Assembly (NCBI GenBank): GCA_018340805.1
Contig: JACMZG010001863.1
Coordinates: 29,593,654-29,657,653 of the forward strand
Reading direction: 5' to 3'
Length of the DNA: 64,000 bases
Source of the DNA: Microvelia longipes
Taxonomy: Eukaryota > Arthropoda > Insecta > Hemiptera > Veliidae
The stretch's first letter is position 1. The number at the start of each line of letters is the position of its first letter. Shown piece by piece: positions 1 through 12,523 of the stretch. A program made the translations under genes and the position numbers. The notes below the pieces were generated by a model. That model had not been told where the DNA came from. It saw nothing but the letters and a program-made list of their open reading frames with translations, and made no database searches.

Positions 1-375
1 TTCAGAATAATTAAATAAGTCTCTCCACTGATGTGCTGTTGGTCGGATTGTAATGAAATTCCAGGAAATATCAGTGGAATTTAGGGCCAGATCCCATCAG
101 TTTCTTAATATAATACATTCAAGATCATCGTTAGGGTGAATCAAAATATTGAAATTATAAAATAGTGCTTCATAAGCGTCTATGTGTGATACATATTTTC
201 TAAAAGATCTTGTTTTAAAACATCCCAAACCAGTTATTTTTTGTTTTCGAATGTTTTAGTGAATTTTCTTTGAAAAAATTCACTAATGTGATTGGGGGGC
301 ATGGTGGGAGTCGGACCTGGGAAATGTCAAAAGCCTTTTGAAATGTCTCTGACCACGAGAAAATACGTTTTGCAA

Positions 376-413
<38 letters not shown>

Positions 414-414
414 A

Positions 415-445
<31 letters not shown>
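1..445. other. Left flank, no gene; TA microsatellite at its end
   Basis: No coding exon is seen. A small hairpin (GTGAATTTT / AAAATTCAC type) lies near 258-284. From about 378 the sequence is an interrupted TA dinucleotide tract that runs up to the retrotransposon LTR. It is the left part of the microsatellite that the element entered, since the right part resumes at 8545. Confidence 0.7.
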
Positions 446-446
<1 letters not shown>

Positions 447-903
447 TATAACGGGGCCCTAGCCGTTATAATAAATAAACTTAAAAATAAAATATAGGAT
501 GAGGTTAAAAAGAGTTTAAGAATAAAACCAGGAGGTTAGTCCTTTTTGCCAACACTGAATTTATTAAAAGAAATACTGCACATATTTTACTTAAAACAAA
601 GGCACTTACTTGTTTGAAACAGAGTTAATGGGGCGACGACACTTTATACTCAAACTTTCGGAAACTATTAATAAACCTAAAACTAGACCAACATCAGAAA
701 TTTAATGTGAGTTGTCCGCTGGGCCTACGTCAAGCACATCCCCACGTAAACCCAGGTGAGAACTGAGCTCATCTCCAAGGGAGGGGATAGGCCTCACGAG
801 CCTTACAGGGTCGCCACTCGTACAACCCGAGAAGCGACCACTGTAGCCACTACCAAATCAACCCAACAACTAAAAATAGAACAAGAAACCGTGCATCGTC
901 ACA
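446..903 (-). repeat. 3' LTR of the gypsy element
   Basis: On the minus strand it starts TGTGACGATG and ends near CCGTTATAA. It matches the copy at 8087-8544 almost base for base: one T-run or A-run indel each near 540-560 and two substitutions near 856-865. A minus-strand AATAAA lies near 549-554 and could serve as poly(A) signal. The open frame at 756-1097 is an artefact of LTR sequence. Confidence 0.93.
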
Positions 904-920
904 CCATCTCCCCCCTACAT
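904..920 (-). other. Polypurine tract (plus-strand primer)
   Basis: On the minus strand the bases just before the 3' LTR read GTAGGGGGGAGATGG, then the LTR begins with TGTGACG. A purine run abutting the 3' LTR is the expected priming site for plus-strand DNA synthesis in LTR elements, and it fixes the inner LTR edge at 903/904. Confidence 0.85.
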
Positions 921-2604
921 AGAATTTTAAAAAAAAGTGTGCCCAGAAAAATTATTAAGTTCAAAATCTTAAATAAAAAATATTTTGTTTTTACACATTT
1001 TTATTTAAATTTATTTTATAGTAAAGTCATATCTGAGATAGGCAAAGAATTGGAAACCAGCAAAGGAAATCAAAGGAGAGAAAAAAAATCTACTTAATTA
1101 GAAATCCTAAGATTAAATTTGCAAATTCCAAATCCTTGGTTAACAGAAAAGGTTCTGAGAGCAGATGCAGGCAATAGGAGAAACTAAAGTAATCAGGCAC
1201 TGCCAGCACAGGCTAATCCTATGGCCTCATCTGACCTCTCATAGCTTTATCTGAAACAGAAATTTTGAATATCTAATAACAAAATTAATGACATACAAAA
1301 TACAAAAAAAAAATATAAGGTGAAGTTAAATTTAGAAGGTGGGAACAAGTTCAAACAAATAAATTTTAATTTAATTTTGAATTGCGAAAATTAAATGAAT
1401 TTTTAATCAGAGTTGTGCAGCGAAACCTTAAGGTAAGCAGTTTTATCTTAACGATAGATTTATGCTTCAAATAGAAGGCCAAGAAGCATAAACAATAGCC
1501 AAGTAAACCAACAACCTCAAAGTTCTATAAAAAACACTTTGGAAATCAAAAGGAGTAAAAACTAAGTGCCAACACAGTCGCTCTATTCAAGTGAAGTTAA
1601 GAGGACCAAAAAAGGAAAGTTTAAATAATTCTAAATAGGCAAAAAGGGATTTATCAACTAACGCATTCAATGAATTTAATAAACTTTAGTTACATGTGGC
1701 ATTAGGAATAAAAAGATAATTAAAAAAGGAGAATAGCATTAAGTAAAACAAGGGGCAACAGGATACTAGACTGCCTGACCACAATACAAGGATGTAATGA
1801 GTGACTAGTCTAACCTACAGATTGCAGTCAAGAGCTAGGCAAAGGCCATAAAAACAAAAAAAATAATTTACAACAATGCTTAAATTAATAGGTTATATCA
1901 TAACTAATTTTTATAATAATCCTTAATCATAATTAGGAACAATAAAATTTCTTAATAATAAACCATATTATAATAAAAGGAGTAGGTCCACTTTTTTCTT
2001 TAAATCTAAAAGAAACTAAGATAATAAAACAAAAAGGTAAATAAAAGCAGTAAACTCTGCATAAAAAAAGGCAAATTATCCCCCCCCCTTAATCAGATAA
2101 AGGTGGCCCACTAATAAAGTGCATGGTTAAACAAACAAATACAAAATTATTTACATCAGACAACTTGTGGTCTTTTTTCTTACAAAACTTAAGATTTATT
2201 ATCTAAAAGACCAAAGCCAAATAATTACATTTTACAGCCAAAACAAGTTACATAAAATATGGCATAATATTTAAATTACACAACAATACTTATATCTAAT
2301 ACATAGTGATCACATAAGTTTCAAAATGGTACCAAAACATAAAAAGAAAATATAGTGGTATTTAAAAACAAAAAAAAGGTAAATGGTTCGAACCAAAAAA
2401 AATTAAATAAAAGAATAAACTGGCATACCACAAAATAAAACATAAGGCAAAAAAAAGAGAAAATGGAGGTGGCAGCCTATTCTGATGATGGTCAGGTTTA
2501 GCTTAACAAAGAGGGAACCCCAGAACATCCAAAGAGGAGGGGGGTCGGTCCCCAAAACCAAACTGACTGCCAAACTTTGAAAACAAAAAAAAAAAAAAAG
2601 AAAG
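921..2604 (-). other. Non-coding 3' interior of the retrotransposon
   Basis: About 1.7 kb between the pol stop and the polypurine tract. It is A-rich on the plus strand, has no ORF of note in any frame and no envelope-like protein. A second G-rich run (nine G on the minus strand) lies near 2083-2091. Such long non-coding 3' regions are known in some gypsy elements; whether this one is a decayed third gene cannot be told. Confidence 0.6.
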
Positions 2605-5600
2605 TTAATTTATATTATCATTAGATTTAAATTCTTTTAATTGGCTAATATGTCCACGTTTAATGGCACTATCACTATCTGGAGCACTAAGATTGACACT
2701 AACAGGAGTAGAAAAGTTTAAAATTCTATACGGTCCTTCCCACATTTGGGCTAATTTTGCTGATAAGCCTTCAGCACCTCTACTTAGGGTGTGCTTACGT
2801 AGCAAAACTAATTGACCAACTACATACGGGTTAGGATTTTTATTTTGATTATAATATTTCTGAATCTTATTTCTTGATTTTGACAACGCCTGTAAAGTCT
2901 TAGCATTAGCTAACACAGGGTCAAAATTCTGAATAGGATCATCAACTTCAGGAATTTTTAATTCTAGATCGATAGGATACATAATTTTTCTATTTAGAAA
3001 AATATTTGAAGGTATGCCATCAATACTAGAATGATACCCAGAATTTAGGGAAAGTTGAAACCAGTTAAGATTAACATCCCAGTTTCTCTGGTTATTGCTG
3101 TGATATATTCTAATTGCTTGCTTAACATTTCTAAACACCCTCTCAGCTAGATTAGACTGAGGATAATAGGGAGAAATTTTAGCATGCTTTATGCCAAGTT
3201 GGAAACAATGGTCTCTGAAAACTCTAGATTTAAAGGCGGGGCCTGAATCTGAGACAATCGTCAGGGGCATACCAAATTTAGAATATAAGTGTGTAGTTAA
3301 ATTATCAATGACAGTTCTAGCTGAAGCATCTTTACAAGCCTGAAAAATAGTAAATTTAGAATAGCCGTCAACCATAAGAAAAATATACTTGTTACCACTT
3401 TGGCTACAAGGCAAAGGACCAGAAAAATCTATATAAATGGTTTCCATGACATAAGAAGGCATAGTAGAGGCCAGTAAACCGACTTGTTTACTCTGTCTTG
3501 GCTTGGATTTTTGACATAATTCACATCTAGAGACAAACTTGTCTACATCACGATCTAAGCCAAACCAATGAAACCTTTCTTTTATTCTAACAATGGTTTT
3601 CTTAATACCTGAGTGACAACAAAGCTCTGACTCATGATAATATTTCATAATTATATTTTTCATAGAGATAGGGACAGCAATTTTATAGAGGTTATTATTT
3701 TTAGGTTTAATTAACAATATATTCTTAGAATTAATTTTATACTCTGGCAAGAACTGACCTGACTTCAAATTATTTTTAATTTCTAATAAAACAGGATCTT
3801 CGTCTTGCTTCTCAGCTAAATTACTAAAAACTTCTGGAATTTGGCATAAAAAGTTACACTGCTCAGCCAGGGAAGTATCACAATCAGTGACATCTTCAGG
3901 ATCATCATCAGTATTATAATACATTCTACTCAGGGCATCAGCTATTCCATTTTCTTCACTTTTAATATGATGAACTTCAAATTGAAATCTATTTAATTGA
4001 ATTATCCATCTAGCAATTTTGCCATTTTGTCTTGGATGGTTAAGAAGCCATCTGAGGGCATTATTATCGGTATACAAGTCAAATTGACTATGCTCTAAGT
4101 AAGCTTCAAATCTATTTAAAGCATGAATGACTGCTAGCAATTCCAACTCAAAAGTCGAGTAATTTTTCTCTGCTTTAGAAAGAGATTTACTATGATAAGA
4201 AATAGGCAAAAATTGATCACCACCTTTATGCATTAGCACACTAGCAGTACCCTTATTAGAAGCATCACAAAACAAGTGGAATCGTTTACTAAAGTCTGGA
4301 TTAATTAATATAGGGGGGTTAGAAATTTCTTTCTTGAGCTGATCAAATGACTCTTGGCACTCTTCTGACCAAACAAAAGGGGTGTTTTTCCTTCTTAATC
4401 TGTTAAGGGGCTCAGTCAGAGCACTAAAATTTTTTATGAACCGGCTGAAAAACCCAACACCACCAATAAAGGAGGCTATTTGTTTTGGGTTCTTAGGGGG
4501 TTGAAAATTGAGAACACTCTGAACTCTACTCTTGTCAATTGAGATACCTTCACCAGAAATTAGGTGGCCTAAAAATTCAACTTTCTCACAGGCAATTTTA
4601 AGTTTCTCTGGGTTCACCGTAAGGCCGGCTTCCCTGAGGGCTAATAATACATTTCTTAAATCTCTAAGATGCTGTTTAGCAGTTTTAGAATACACCAGAA
4701 GATCGTCAATATAAGGAAAAACACAGCGGTATTTAAGGTTACCTAAGGCCTTATCGACTAATTTGGTCATGGCTTGAGCCCCATTACAAATTCCAAAAGG
4801 CAAAAATTTCCATTGAAATAACCCAAACGGGGTACAAAAAGCTGTAATTTCTTTGGACTGAGGGGAAAGTTCACATTGATTAAAAGCAGAATTAAGATCA
4901 ATTACCGTAAAATACTTTGCCCCACTTAAGTAGTGAAAAGCAGTTTCCAAATTTGGGAGGGGATTAGCAATAAATTTAATTTTTTTGTTAACTTTACGAA
5001 AATCAATAACAAGGCGTACCCTAGCTTCACCATCCACTGGGGGCTTAGGGACCAGAAAGGCAGGGGAGGCCCACGGTGAATTTGAGGGCTCGATCACTCC
5101 TTGCTCTAAAAGTTTATCAACTTCTTTTCTAAGTAACTCCATTTTAGGAGGGCTGAGCATATAGGGAGAACTTCTGACAGGTTTGTCATCAGTTAATTCG
5201 ATATGGTAAGTAAAAATCTTACACCTTCCTAAACGCTTTGTCACCACATCAGGAAATTCAGAAATAAGTTGCTTAATTTGATTGGTAATTTCACTATTTT
5301 CACCACTATTTCCCAAGGAATGCTCAAGACTTTGTAAAGCCTCATTACTACAAGAAATTAAATTTAAGGGAAATTTTAACTCAGGTTTAAAGGAAAAGCA
5401 ATAACTTTTATTAAAGGGGTTCAAAATTAATCCAGTTTTAGAGAAAAAGTCATAGCCAAGGATAAAAGGAGCACTCAACTTATCTAAAATTCTAAAGTTG
5501 TACTTGAACGAAAACTTTTCAATTTTTATGAATAACTTAATTTCTCCCGAACTTGTAATAATCTCATTATTTGCTAATTTAATTTTGATACATTTATTTT

Positions 5601-5826
5601 GGTTGAAAATTAATTTATTTTTAAGAAGTTTTTCGACAACATCTTTCCTAACAGCAGTAAAGGTGGAACCAGAATCGGCTAAACCAATAAATTCTTGGCC
5701 TTTGACCTTAAGTTTTAAATAAGGCAGTAAAGGAACACTCAATTTACTTGACCTAAATTTAAATTTGAGCCTTTTGTTCTTACCTTTAAAACAGGCTTTC
5801 TTATTTTTGTAGGTGGGGGAGGACAT
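2605..5826 (-). CDS. pol: Pol polyprotein (protease, RT, RNase H, integrase)
   Basis: 1073 residues if counted from the first ATG. Aspartic protease with D-S-G at residues 51-53. Reverse transcriptase with VIDL near 308 and the catalytic YIDD at 372-375. RNase H with the first acidic residue in FCDAS near 519-523 and YTDNN near 585. Integrase zinc finger H731, H738, C768, C771, then catalytic D800, D860 and E895 (34 residues between the last two, the D,D35E pattern), and a GPY module at about 1031. All catalytic residues are present and there is no stop. The frame is open upstream of this ATG back into the end of gag, so the protein is probably made as a Gag-Pol fusion by -1 frameshifting rather than from its own ATG. 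Confidence 0.95.
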   Translation of the reverse strand: MSSPTYKNKKACFKGKNKRLKFKFRSSKLSVPLLPYLKLKVKGQEFIGLADSGSTFTAVRKDVVEKLLKNKLIFNQNKCIKIKLANNEIITSSGEIKLFIKIEKFSFKYNFRILDKLSAPFILGYDFFSKTGLILNPFNKSYCFSFKPELKFPLNLISCSNEALQSLEHSLGNSGENSEITNQIKQLISEFPDVVTKRLGRCKIFTYHIELTDDKPVRSSPYMLSPPKMELLRKEVDKLLEQGVIEPSNSPWASPAFLVPKPPVDGEARVRLVIDFRKVNKKIKFIANPLPNLETAFHYLSGAKYFTVIDLNSAFNQCELSPQSKEITAFCTPFGLFQWKFLPFGICNGAQAMTKLVDKALGNLKYRCVFPYIDDLLVYSKTAKQHLRDLRNVLLALREAGLTVNPEKLKIACEKVEFLGHLISGEGISIDKSRVQSVLNFQPPKNPKQIASFIGGVGFFSRFIKNFSALTEPLNRLRRKNTPFVWSEECQESFDQLKKEISNPPILINPDFSKRFHLFCDASNKGTASVLMHKGGDQFLPISYHSKSLSKAEKNYSTFELELLAVIHALNRFEAYLEHSQFDLYTDNNALRWLLNHPRQNGKIARWIIQLNRFQFEVHHIKSEENGIADALSRMYYNTDDDPEDVTDCDTSLAEQCNFLCQIPEVFSNLAEKQDEDPVLLEIKNNLKSGQFLPEYKINSKNILLIKPKNNNLYKIAVPISMKNIIMKYYHESELCCHSGIKKTIVRIKERFHWFGLDRDVDKFVSRCELCQKSKPRQSKQVGLLASTMPSYVMETIYIDFSGPLPCSQSGNKYIFLMVDGYSKFTIFQACKDASARTVIDNLTTHLYSKFGMPLTIVSDSGPAFKSRVFRDHCFQLGIKHAKISPYYPQSNLAERVFRNVKQAIRIYHSNNQRNWDVNLNWFQLSLNSGYHSSIDGIPSNIFLNRKIMYPIDLELKIPEVDDPIQNFDPVLANAKTLQALSKSRNKIQKYYNQNKNPNPYVVGQLVLLRKHTLSRGAEGLSAKLAQMWEGPYRILNFSTPVSVNLSAPDSDSAIKRGHISQLKEFKSNDNIN

Positions 5827-5865
5827 GTTATTACAACAGTGTACTCCCCCCCTTACGCGTTTTTT
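5815..5865 (-). promoter_or_regulatory. -1 ribosomal frameshift signal at the gag-pol overlap
   Basis: On the minus strand the gag frame reads TCA AAA AAC GCG TAA, so the heptamer A AAA AAC (5865-5859) is in the canonical X XXY YYZ register two codons before the gag stop. A shift by -1 enters the pol frame, which is open from there to the pol ATG. Eight bases downstream, GGGGGAG (5850-5844) can pair with CTCCCCC (5821-5815), giving a 7-bp GC-rich stem with a 22-nt loop. Slippery site, spacer and stem are all of standard form. Function is inferred. Confidence 0.8.
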
Positions 5866-7310
5866 GAATTATGATTGTTAGACGGGTCGTTGCTTCTCCT
5901 ATTGGTCTTCGAATTAGGATAATTACTATTATTATAACTTGAATTTTTCTGTTGGTAATTGCGGCGGTTCCAGGATCTGGTACTGACGCCTTGATCATAA
6001 TTTCTATTATAATTGTTATTTCTATAGTTATTATGGTTGTAATTACTCCTACCATTATTATTGTAACTATTATTCCTGTAATTAGGTGGGTTAGGAGATT
6101 TATTATTACTCTGAATTTGACTTTGTTGGTTAGTACTTGGGTAATTAGTACTTTGATTAGGAAAAGTAATGCTAGGTGCGGTAGTCTGATTCACTAAGGA
6201 ACTATTAGAATGGCCAGAAAGTTGAGTGCTATTGAATGACAAGTAATTAGAAGCTACGTTACCAAAACTAGCTGGCTGAGCGCTGGGTAAATTAAAAAGG
6301 GAAGCCCCTGAATATTGATGGGATACATTGACTAAATCATAGAGCTCCATAAGTGTAGTAGGTTTCTTGTTGAATATAAAACATGACCGCTGTTCCGGCC
6401 TAGTGCCCTGTAACACAGACTCAATTAAAATATTATCGCATTGAACGTTTAAAACCTCCGCATACTGAATAATACTGTCGACATAACTAGAGAAGGATTC
6501 TCCCATAAACTGGACTCTAAACACTTTAAGAAGTCGTAATTCTTGAAGCTGTCGAAAATTTGTAAACCTAGCAATACAAGACGTTTTAAGCTGAGGCCAA
6601 GAGCACCCAGGAGTATTGATGGCTCTGAGCCAAAACTCAGAAAGGGCATTCGCCGTCCTTGTATGGGCCAAAGCCAGCACTGCTGCCTGGGGCGCAAGGT
6701 TTAACTTGACAATAGAATTAACTTTAATAAGGAATTCCACTAAGAATAAAGCATCAGTACCATCACAGGTTTGCAGCTTACTCATTAAATCATTTATCGG
6801 GTTACTAAGCCTGGAGAAACATGATTGAGCCAAAGAACTATCTGGTTTATATTGGGCACAACTATCGTTAGGTTGAGGACAAATGTTACTCAAAGTCTGG
6901 CCGCCAGTCTCAAGAGGACAGGACACCCCTCCCCCGGGAGCCACAGGGAAACCCGCACTATGATTCAAATCATTAGGGTTAAATTGAACACGTCGGTTGT
7001 TAGCACAAAATGTGCTAGTAGCTGGCTGTCGCATATTAAAGGACAGATCCGAGCTACCTGATACATTAAATAGATTGCAATTGTGATGATTAGACAATGG
7101 TGGATTGTTCGGGCGATCACCAAAAATATAATTATTATTATTATTATTCTCTTGAGAACCCATACGGGGCCCCAAATCTATAGTCATGTAACCAGTCTCA
7201 GAAAACATACTGGGATCGCCGGCACAATTCCCCAATTCTAAACTTCTCTGGAACATAATTTGTGATTTACAGCCAATAAAATTTAAAATGAGAGAATAGA
7301 GCACAAACAA
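5853..7310 (-). CDS. gag: Gag polyprotein (capsid-like)
   Basis: 485 residues with no internal stop. The middle third (about residues 165-330) has the helical capsid-type composition of retrotransposon Gag, including the pattern W-P-Q-L, F..FRQLQELR and F..YVDSI..YAE. The C-terminal 110 residues are Asn-, Arg- and Ser-rich and basic, and should act as nucleocapsid; no CCHC zinc knuckle is visible. The first ATG gives a hydrophobic start (MFVLYSLIL), and a second Met at residue 19 is an alternative. The gene ends 26 bases before the pol ATG, in a different frame. Confidence 0.88.
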   Translation of the reverse strand: MFVLYSLILNFIGCKSQIMFQRSLELGNCAGDPSMFSETGYMTIDLGPRMGSQENNNNNNYIFGDRPNNPPLSNHHNCNLFNVSGSSDLSFNMRQPATSTFCANNRRVQFNPNDLNHSAGFPVAPGGGVSCPLETGGQTLSNICPQPNDSCAQYKPDSSLAQSCFSRLSNPINDLMSKLQTCDGTDALFLVEFLIKVNSIVKLNLAPQAAVLALAHTRTANALSEFWLRAINTPGCSWPQLKTSCIARFTNFRQLQELRLLKVFRVQFMGESFSSYVDSIIQYAEVLNVQCDNILIESVLQGTRPEQRSCFIFNKKPTTLMELYDLVNVSHQYSGASLFNLPSAQPASFGNVASNYLSFNSTQLSGHSNSSLVNQTTAPSITFPNQSTNYPSTNQQSQIQSNNKSPNPPNYRNNSYNNNGRSNYNHNNYRNNNYNRNYDQGVSTRSWNRRNYQQKNSSYNNSNYPNSKTNRRSNDPSNNHNSKNA

Positions 7311-8066
7311 AATAATTAAAGCTATATCAAAAACAAAATATTATTGCAGCAATCTCCGAAAATGATTTTGAAAAAGGAATTCACTACAAAGAATTTAAGA
7401 ACAAGCTGATAATTGAAAAAGATATTATTAATTGTGAAAGTAATTTTTACTTGTGGAAAGTAATTATTAATAATGTAATTAATTTAAATATTAATCATGA
7501 AAATAATTAAATATTAATTATTAGAATAATTTCAAAATGTAAGTAACCTTTATTAGGAGAAATACTGAATTTATAAGACTAGAAAAAATTTGGAAAGACT
7601 TTAACAAAAATCTTAGATAAGGTTTTATTTAGTTTAAAGCAAAAAAAATACTTAAAGATTAATAAAATTTATAACCAAAAAAAAATATAATCGAAATATT
7701 TAAGTGAATTTAAAAATGATTTACGATAGAAAATTACGTGTACGGTCTTCTTTCTTCGTCAAAAAGTGTAAACACATTTCTTCTGATTTTTCCTCAAAAT
7801 TCTTCCTCTTTTTCTCAGAGTACAGGTTGACCAACCGAGTAGATGAAAATATCTTGCAAGAGATCGCTAGATGAGTTTAGCGCCAAGAAGGTGGGAATTT
7901 TTTCTTCCTTAGGTTGGCACCTCTGCATATAATGGCGGAGAAAGCATGAACCGACGCGTTCTAACGGAAAAACAGCTAGCCAAGTATGGACGAACACCGG
8001 TCTTTTCACGAAATTTCTTTTTTGCTTGAAAACTACTTAGAGTGCCGTTGGGCCATTTAAAACGGC
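7311..8066 (-). other. 5' leader of the retrotransposon
   Basis: About 0.76 kb between the primer-binding site and gag. It is AT-rich and has no convincing gene; the 64-residue minus frame at 7815-8009 has no recognisable features. It should contain packaging and translation-control sequence, which cannot be mapped by eye. Confidence 0.6.
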
Positions 8067-8085
8067 AAACCACGCTCTGCTACCA
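8067..8085 (-). other. tRNA primer-binding site
   Basis: On the minus strand it reads TGGTAGCAGAGCGTGGTTT, one base after the 5' LTR. TGG is the complement of tRNA CCA. The sequence matches the complement of animal initiator tRNA-Met 3' ends as I remember them at 17 of 19 positions, so tRNA-Met is the likely primer (inference). Confidence 0.75.
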
Positions 8086-8086
8086 T

Positions 8087-9545
<1,459 letters not shown>

Positions 9546-9857
9546 CATAGAGATATATTACTAGAGGGGCCCTATTGGTTGAATTTTGAAACTTCGAAAA
9601 AGTAACCTGACCACATTCGATTATCATCATCATCAAATAAACAGAACAAAAAAAACAGTAAATTATATAGTAGAATGTTTAAAATGTAAATCACAACACA
9701 AACAATCTGCGGGAAGCCCAAAATAATTGATTAATTATAACCTCAACTCCCTCTTAGAGGAGGTTTCAATGAGGTTACACAGACCCCCTGAGAGCCCCAC
9801 TAAAAATGTTTCAGGCCTCTCGATGAAATAAGATAGGCTATGCTCCCTCTAGTATAT
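9546..9857. mobile_element. MITE family M1, copy 1
   Basis: Starts CATAGAGATATATTACTAGA and ends TGCTCCCTCTAGTATATGA, an inverted-repeat pair whose right outer end has decayed. The interior (AATTTTGAAAC, TGCGGGAAGCC, GTTACACAGA.CCC) is shared with three further copies at 11172, 12204 and 12524. No coding capacity, so it is non-autonomous. Confidence 0.75.
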
Positions 9858-11171
9858 GAGGGACAGTAGTGGACAAGCAGCCAGCCCATGATGATGTCAT
9901 AGCCCATGTCTGGGCTATGACATCAGTAGCGGACTGAGCCAATAAGGCCCAAGGAGGGTTTGTCCTAAATTAGCCGGCCCCCTTTGACTCTTATGTTATG
10001 AATATATCGAATATCAAAAATGTTAATATTTTTTTAAATTTATTTTTTTAAGTTTATTTTTGGCCGAGGGTCCAAGGAGGACTGCCGCATTTGCCCTTAA
10101 TGGCCAGTCCGCCTCTGGTTAACATATGTATGAATGAAAACATTCCCGTTTTATCGATTGGGAGTTATTGAAAAAAAAATGTTGTTTTACCAATATAATT
10201 GAAAATTCACTTAAACTAATAAAGAACAGTCATGTGGTAACAACGATGTCAACAACCATGGTTGTTGTCCTTTATTAGTTTGTCATTAATTTGTCATATT
10301 AATAGTTTATATAACCAAGAGGCTGTACGCCTCTTGGCTTAAAGTAAAGTTGTCAAAAGGCATGTAAGTATATAAATTAAATAAGCATATTTAAGCTTAT
10401 GGCATGCCTGGCAGAGTATTTATTATTTTTTACAATATAATAAACTAGCTTTACCTCTAAACTTACTTTATACTTGAGTGCCTGTTGAGTTTGGAGTGCC
10501 TCAGAACTCCGATCAAGGTGTTGCCTTATGGGGTATCTCCTTAGTAATTTGTTATTGTTAAATAAAATAAATGTATTCTTTTTTGTATTTTGTATTTGAA
10601 GAAAATAAAAAAAATATTTATTAGTATTTATTTTGTATAATTGATTATACAGGCACTCTACTCTATAGTAATATCTATAATATGTTCGCTCTTTTTAAAG
10701 ATGAATGAATATGAATTGGTAAATACTTTTGAAATAAATGTACTAGAGTTGACAATTTATTTTAATATTAAAAAATATATATTTTTAATATACGTAATGC
10801 ACGGACAGGAAAAAGCAAATTTATGAAACAAAAGTTCTTGAAATTATTTCGGATGTTATACTCGCACTCATGTATAAATAGACAATAGACCTGTCCAAGG
10901 TTTTTTTTAACACATACTACGAATTCGAGTAATAAAGTATAAAATAGATATAATTTTAACTTTCCGTCTCGAATCCAATTATGATCTATTTTTTAAATAA
11001 CCTTCTCAAATTGATTGTAACTCTACAGTAAAGGACCATAAATTAAACTAAGCTGGCCAAAAATACACAGATTTTTAAATCAGCTTGTCAGTGTTTAATT
11101 TTTAAAACTTTTAAACCAGCATTGTACTCTCGACTACAAGTACAATCACTCTTTCCCTATCCTTTCCCTAT
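9858..11171. other. Gene-free spacer with a hairpin
   Basis: No exon recognised. A perfect 9-bp stem, CCAAGAGGC / GCCTCTTGG, with a 5-base loop lies at 10315-10337, and a larger imperfect palindrome with arms AAACTAATAAAG / CTTTATTAGTTT at about 10214-10281. Confidence 0.6.
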
Positions 11172-11498
11172 CTACAGCTGCATATAGAGATATAATTACT
11201 AGAGGTTAAAAGGGGTCCTATAGGTTAAATTTTGAAACATCAAAAAGTAATATGACCACTTTCGGTTAGTATAATCAAATAATCAGTAGAACGTTAAAAA
11301 TACAAATCAAAACACAATCAATGTGCGGGAAGCCGAAATAAATTGATTTATTATAACCTTAACTTATTCATGAAGGATGTTTCACTGAGGTTACACAGAG
11401 CACCTGGCAGCCTCAAAAAGATGTTTTAGGCCTCTCAATGTATCGACTTGAGATAGGGTATGCTACCTCTAGTATATATCTCTATCTGCAGCTGTAAC
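11172..11498. mobile_element. MITE family M1, copy 2 (longest termini)
   Basis: Best-preserved copy. The left end (TACAGCTGCATATAGAGATA) and the inverse of the right end (TTACAGCTGCAGATAGAGAT) pair over about 33 bp with few mismatches, including the inner CTAGAGG / CCTCTAG. About 325 bp long with no ORF belonging to the element. Confidence 0.8.
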
Positions 11499-12203
11499 TC
11501 GAGTGGAACTCCTCCTTCCAAAAAATTCCCGGTTGAATTCCAATCTACACAATCTGTTTCGGGGTCTGAATCCCACCAGAAATTTTAAATTATGGAGTAA
11601 CAGGTTAGGGAAATTTATTTATTTATACATAGAGGTTACAAAATTTAAGGAAAATGGAAATTATAAATGTATGCATACGAGTCAAAATATGCGGAGTCAG
11701 TACTCCACAAGTGTTTCAGGAGATTTAGAGAGATAAACTTATCTTTCTTAACAGATTAATATCTGCAAAAAACAATTTGGCTATAACCTAGTTGACATTT
11801 GGGTATTTCTGGTTGACAGTGGCCTATAGTGATTCACTTTTTTGGGCGAGTAGCAAATATTTGGCTCTAAACCTTCTATATTGAGGATTTAGCTTTACCC
11901 CATTTAGTTTTCCTTAGCTAATTTTAAATTTGAATCAAGATGCTGGAATAAATTACTAAATTATCATTATCACTAAATTCTCAAAACAAAATTAATCGAC
12001 AAACTTACTTACAGCAAAAAATTACTTAAAAACGAGCTTTTCTTCACAAAATGAAAAGAACAAATCAAAGAAATGTGTTAAATAGCTAATTGCAAAATCA
12101 TTCCAAAAATTTAACAATCCTACCAACTTGTCAGACTTAAATCTTTGTAAAATTTAATTAAATGAAGATTTTATTTTCAAATAATGTAAACCGCGTAATC
12201 ACA
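11499..12203. other. Gene-free spacer
   Basis: Short open frames only, AT-rich, no splice-bounded coding stretch and no repeat structure that I can name. Confidence 0.5.
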
Positions 12204-12507
12204 GTATTATTACTAGAGGGGCCCTATATTTTAAATTTTGAATCATTACAAAAGCAACCTGAACACCTTCGTTTATGAATATAATCAAATAATCAGTAAT
12301 AAATTACAATAACTTATAGAATAGAACGTTAAAAATACAAATAAAAACACAACCAATGTGCGGGAAGCCGAAATAAATTTATTTATTATCACCTTAATTC
12401 ATTCATAAAGGATGTTTCACTAAGGTTACACAAAGCCCCTCGAAAGATGTTTCAGACATCCAATGTATTGAGATAGGCTATGCCCTCTCTATTATATATC
12501 TCTATGG
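12204..12507. mobile_element. MITE family M1, copy 3
   Basis: Begins near TATTATTACTAGAGGGGCCC and ends CCCTCTCTATTATATATCTC followed by TATG. It shares the TGCGGGAAGCCGAAATAAAT core with copies 1 and 2. Confidence 0.75.
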
Positions 12508-12523
12508 ACTAGAGAAAGTTATT

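Noticed and set aside
756..1097. 113-residue plus-strand frame
   Set aside because: Lies in the LTR and the flanking polypurine region of a minus-strand element; the same start occurs in the other LTR at 8397.
921..2604. Envelope gene of the retrotransposon
   Set aside because: No frame longer than chance on either strand.
5952..7061. Several short plus- and minus-strand frames
   Set aside because: Shadows of gag in other frames.
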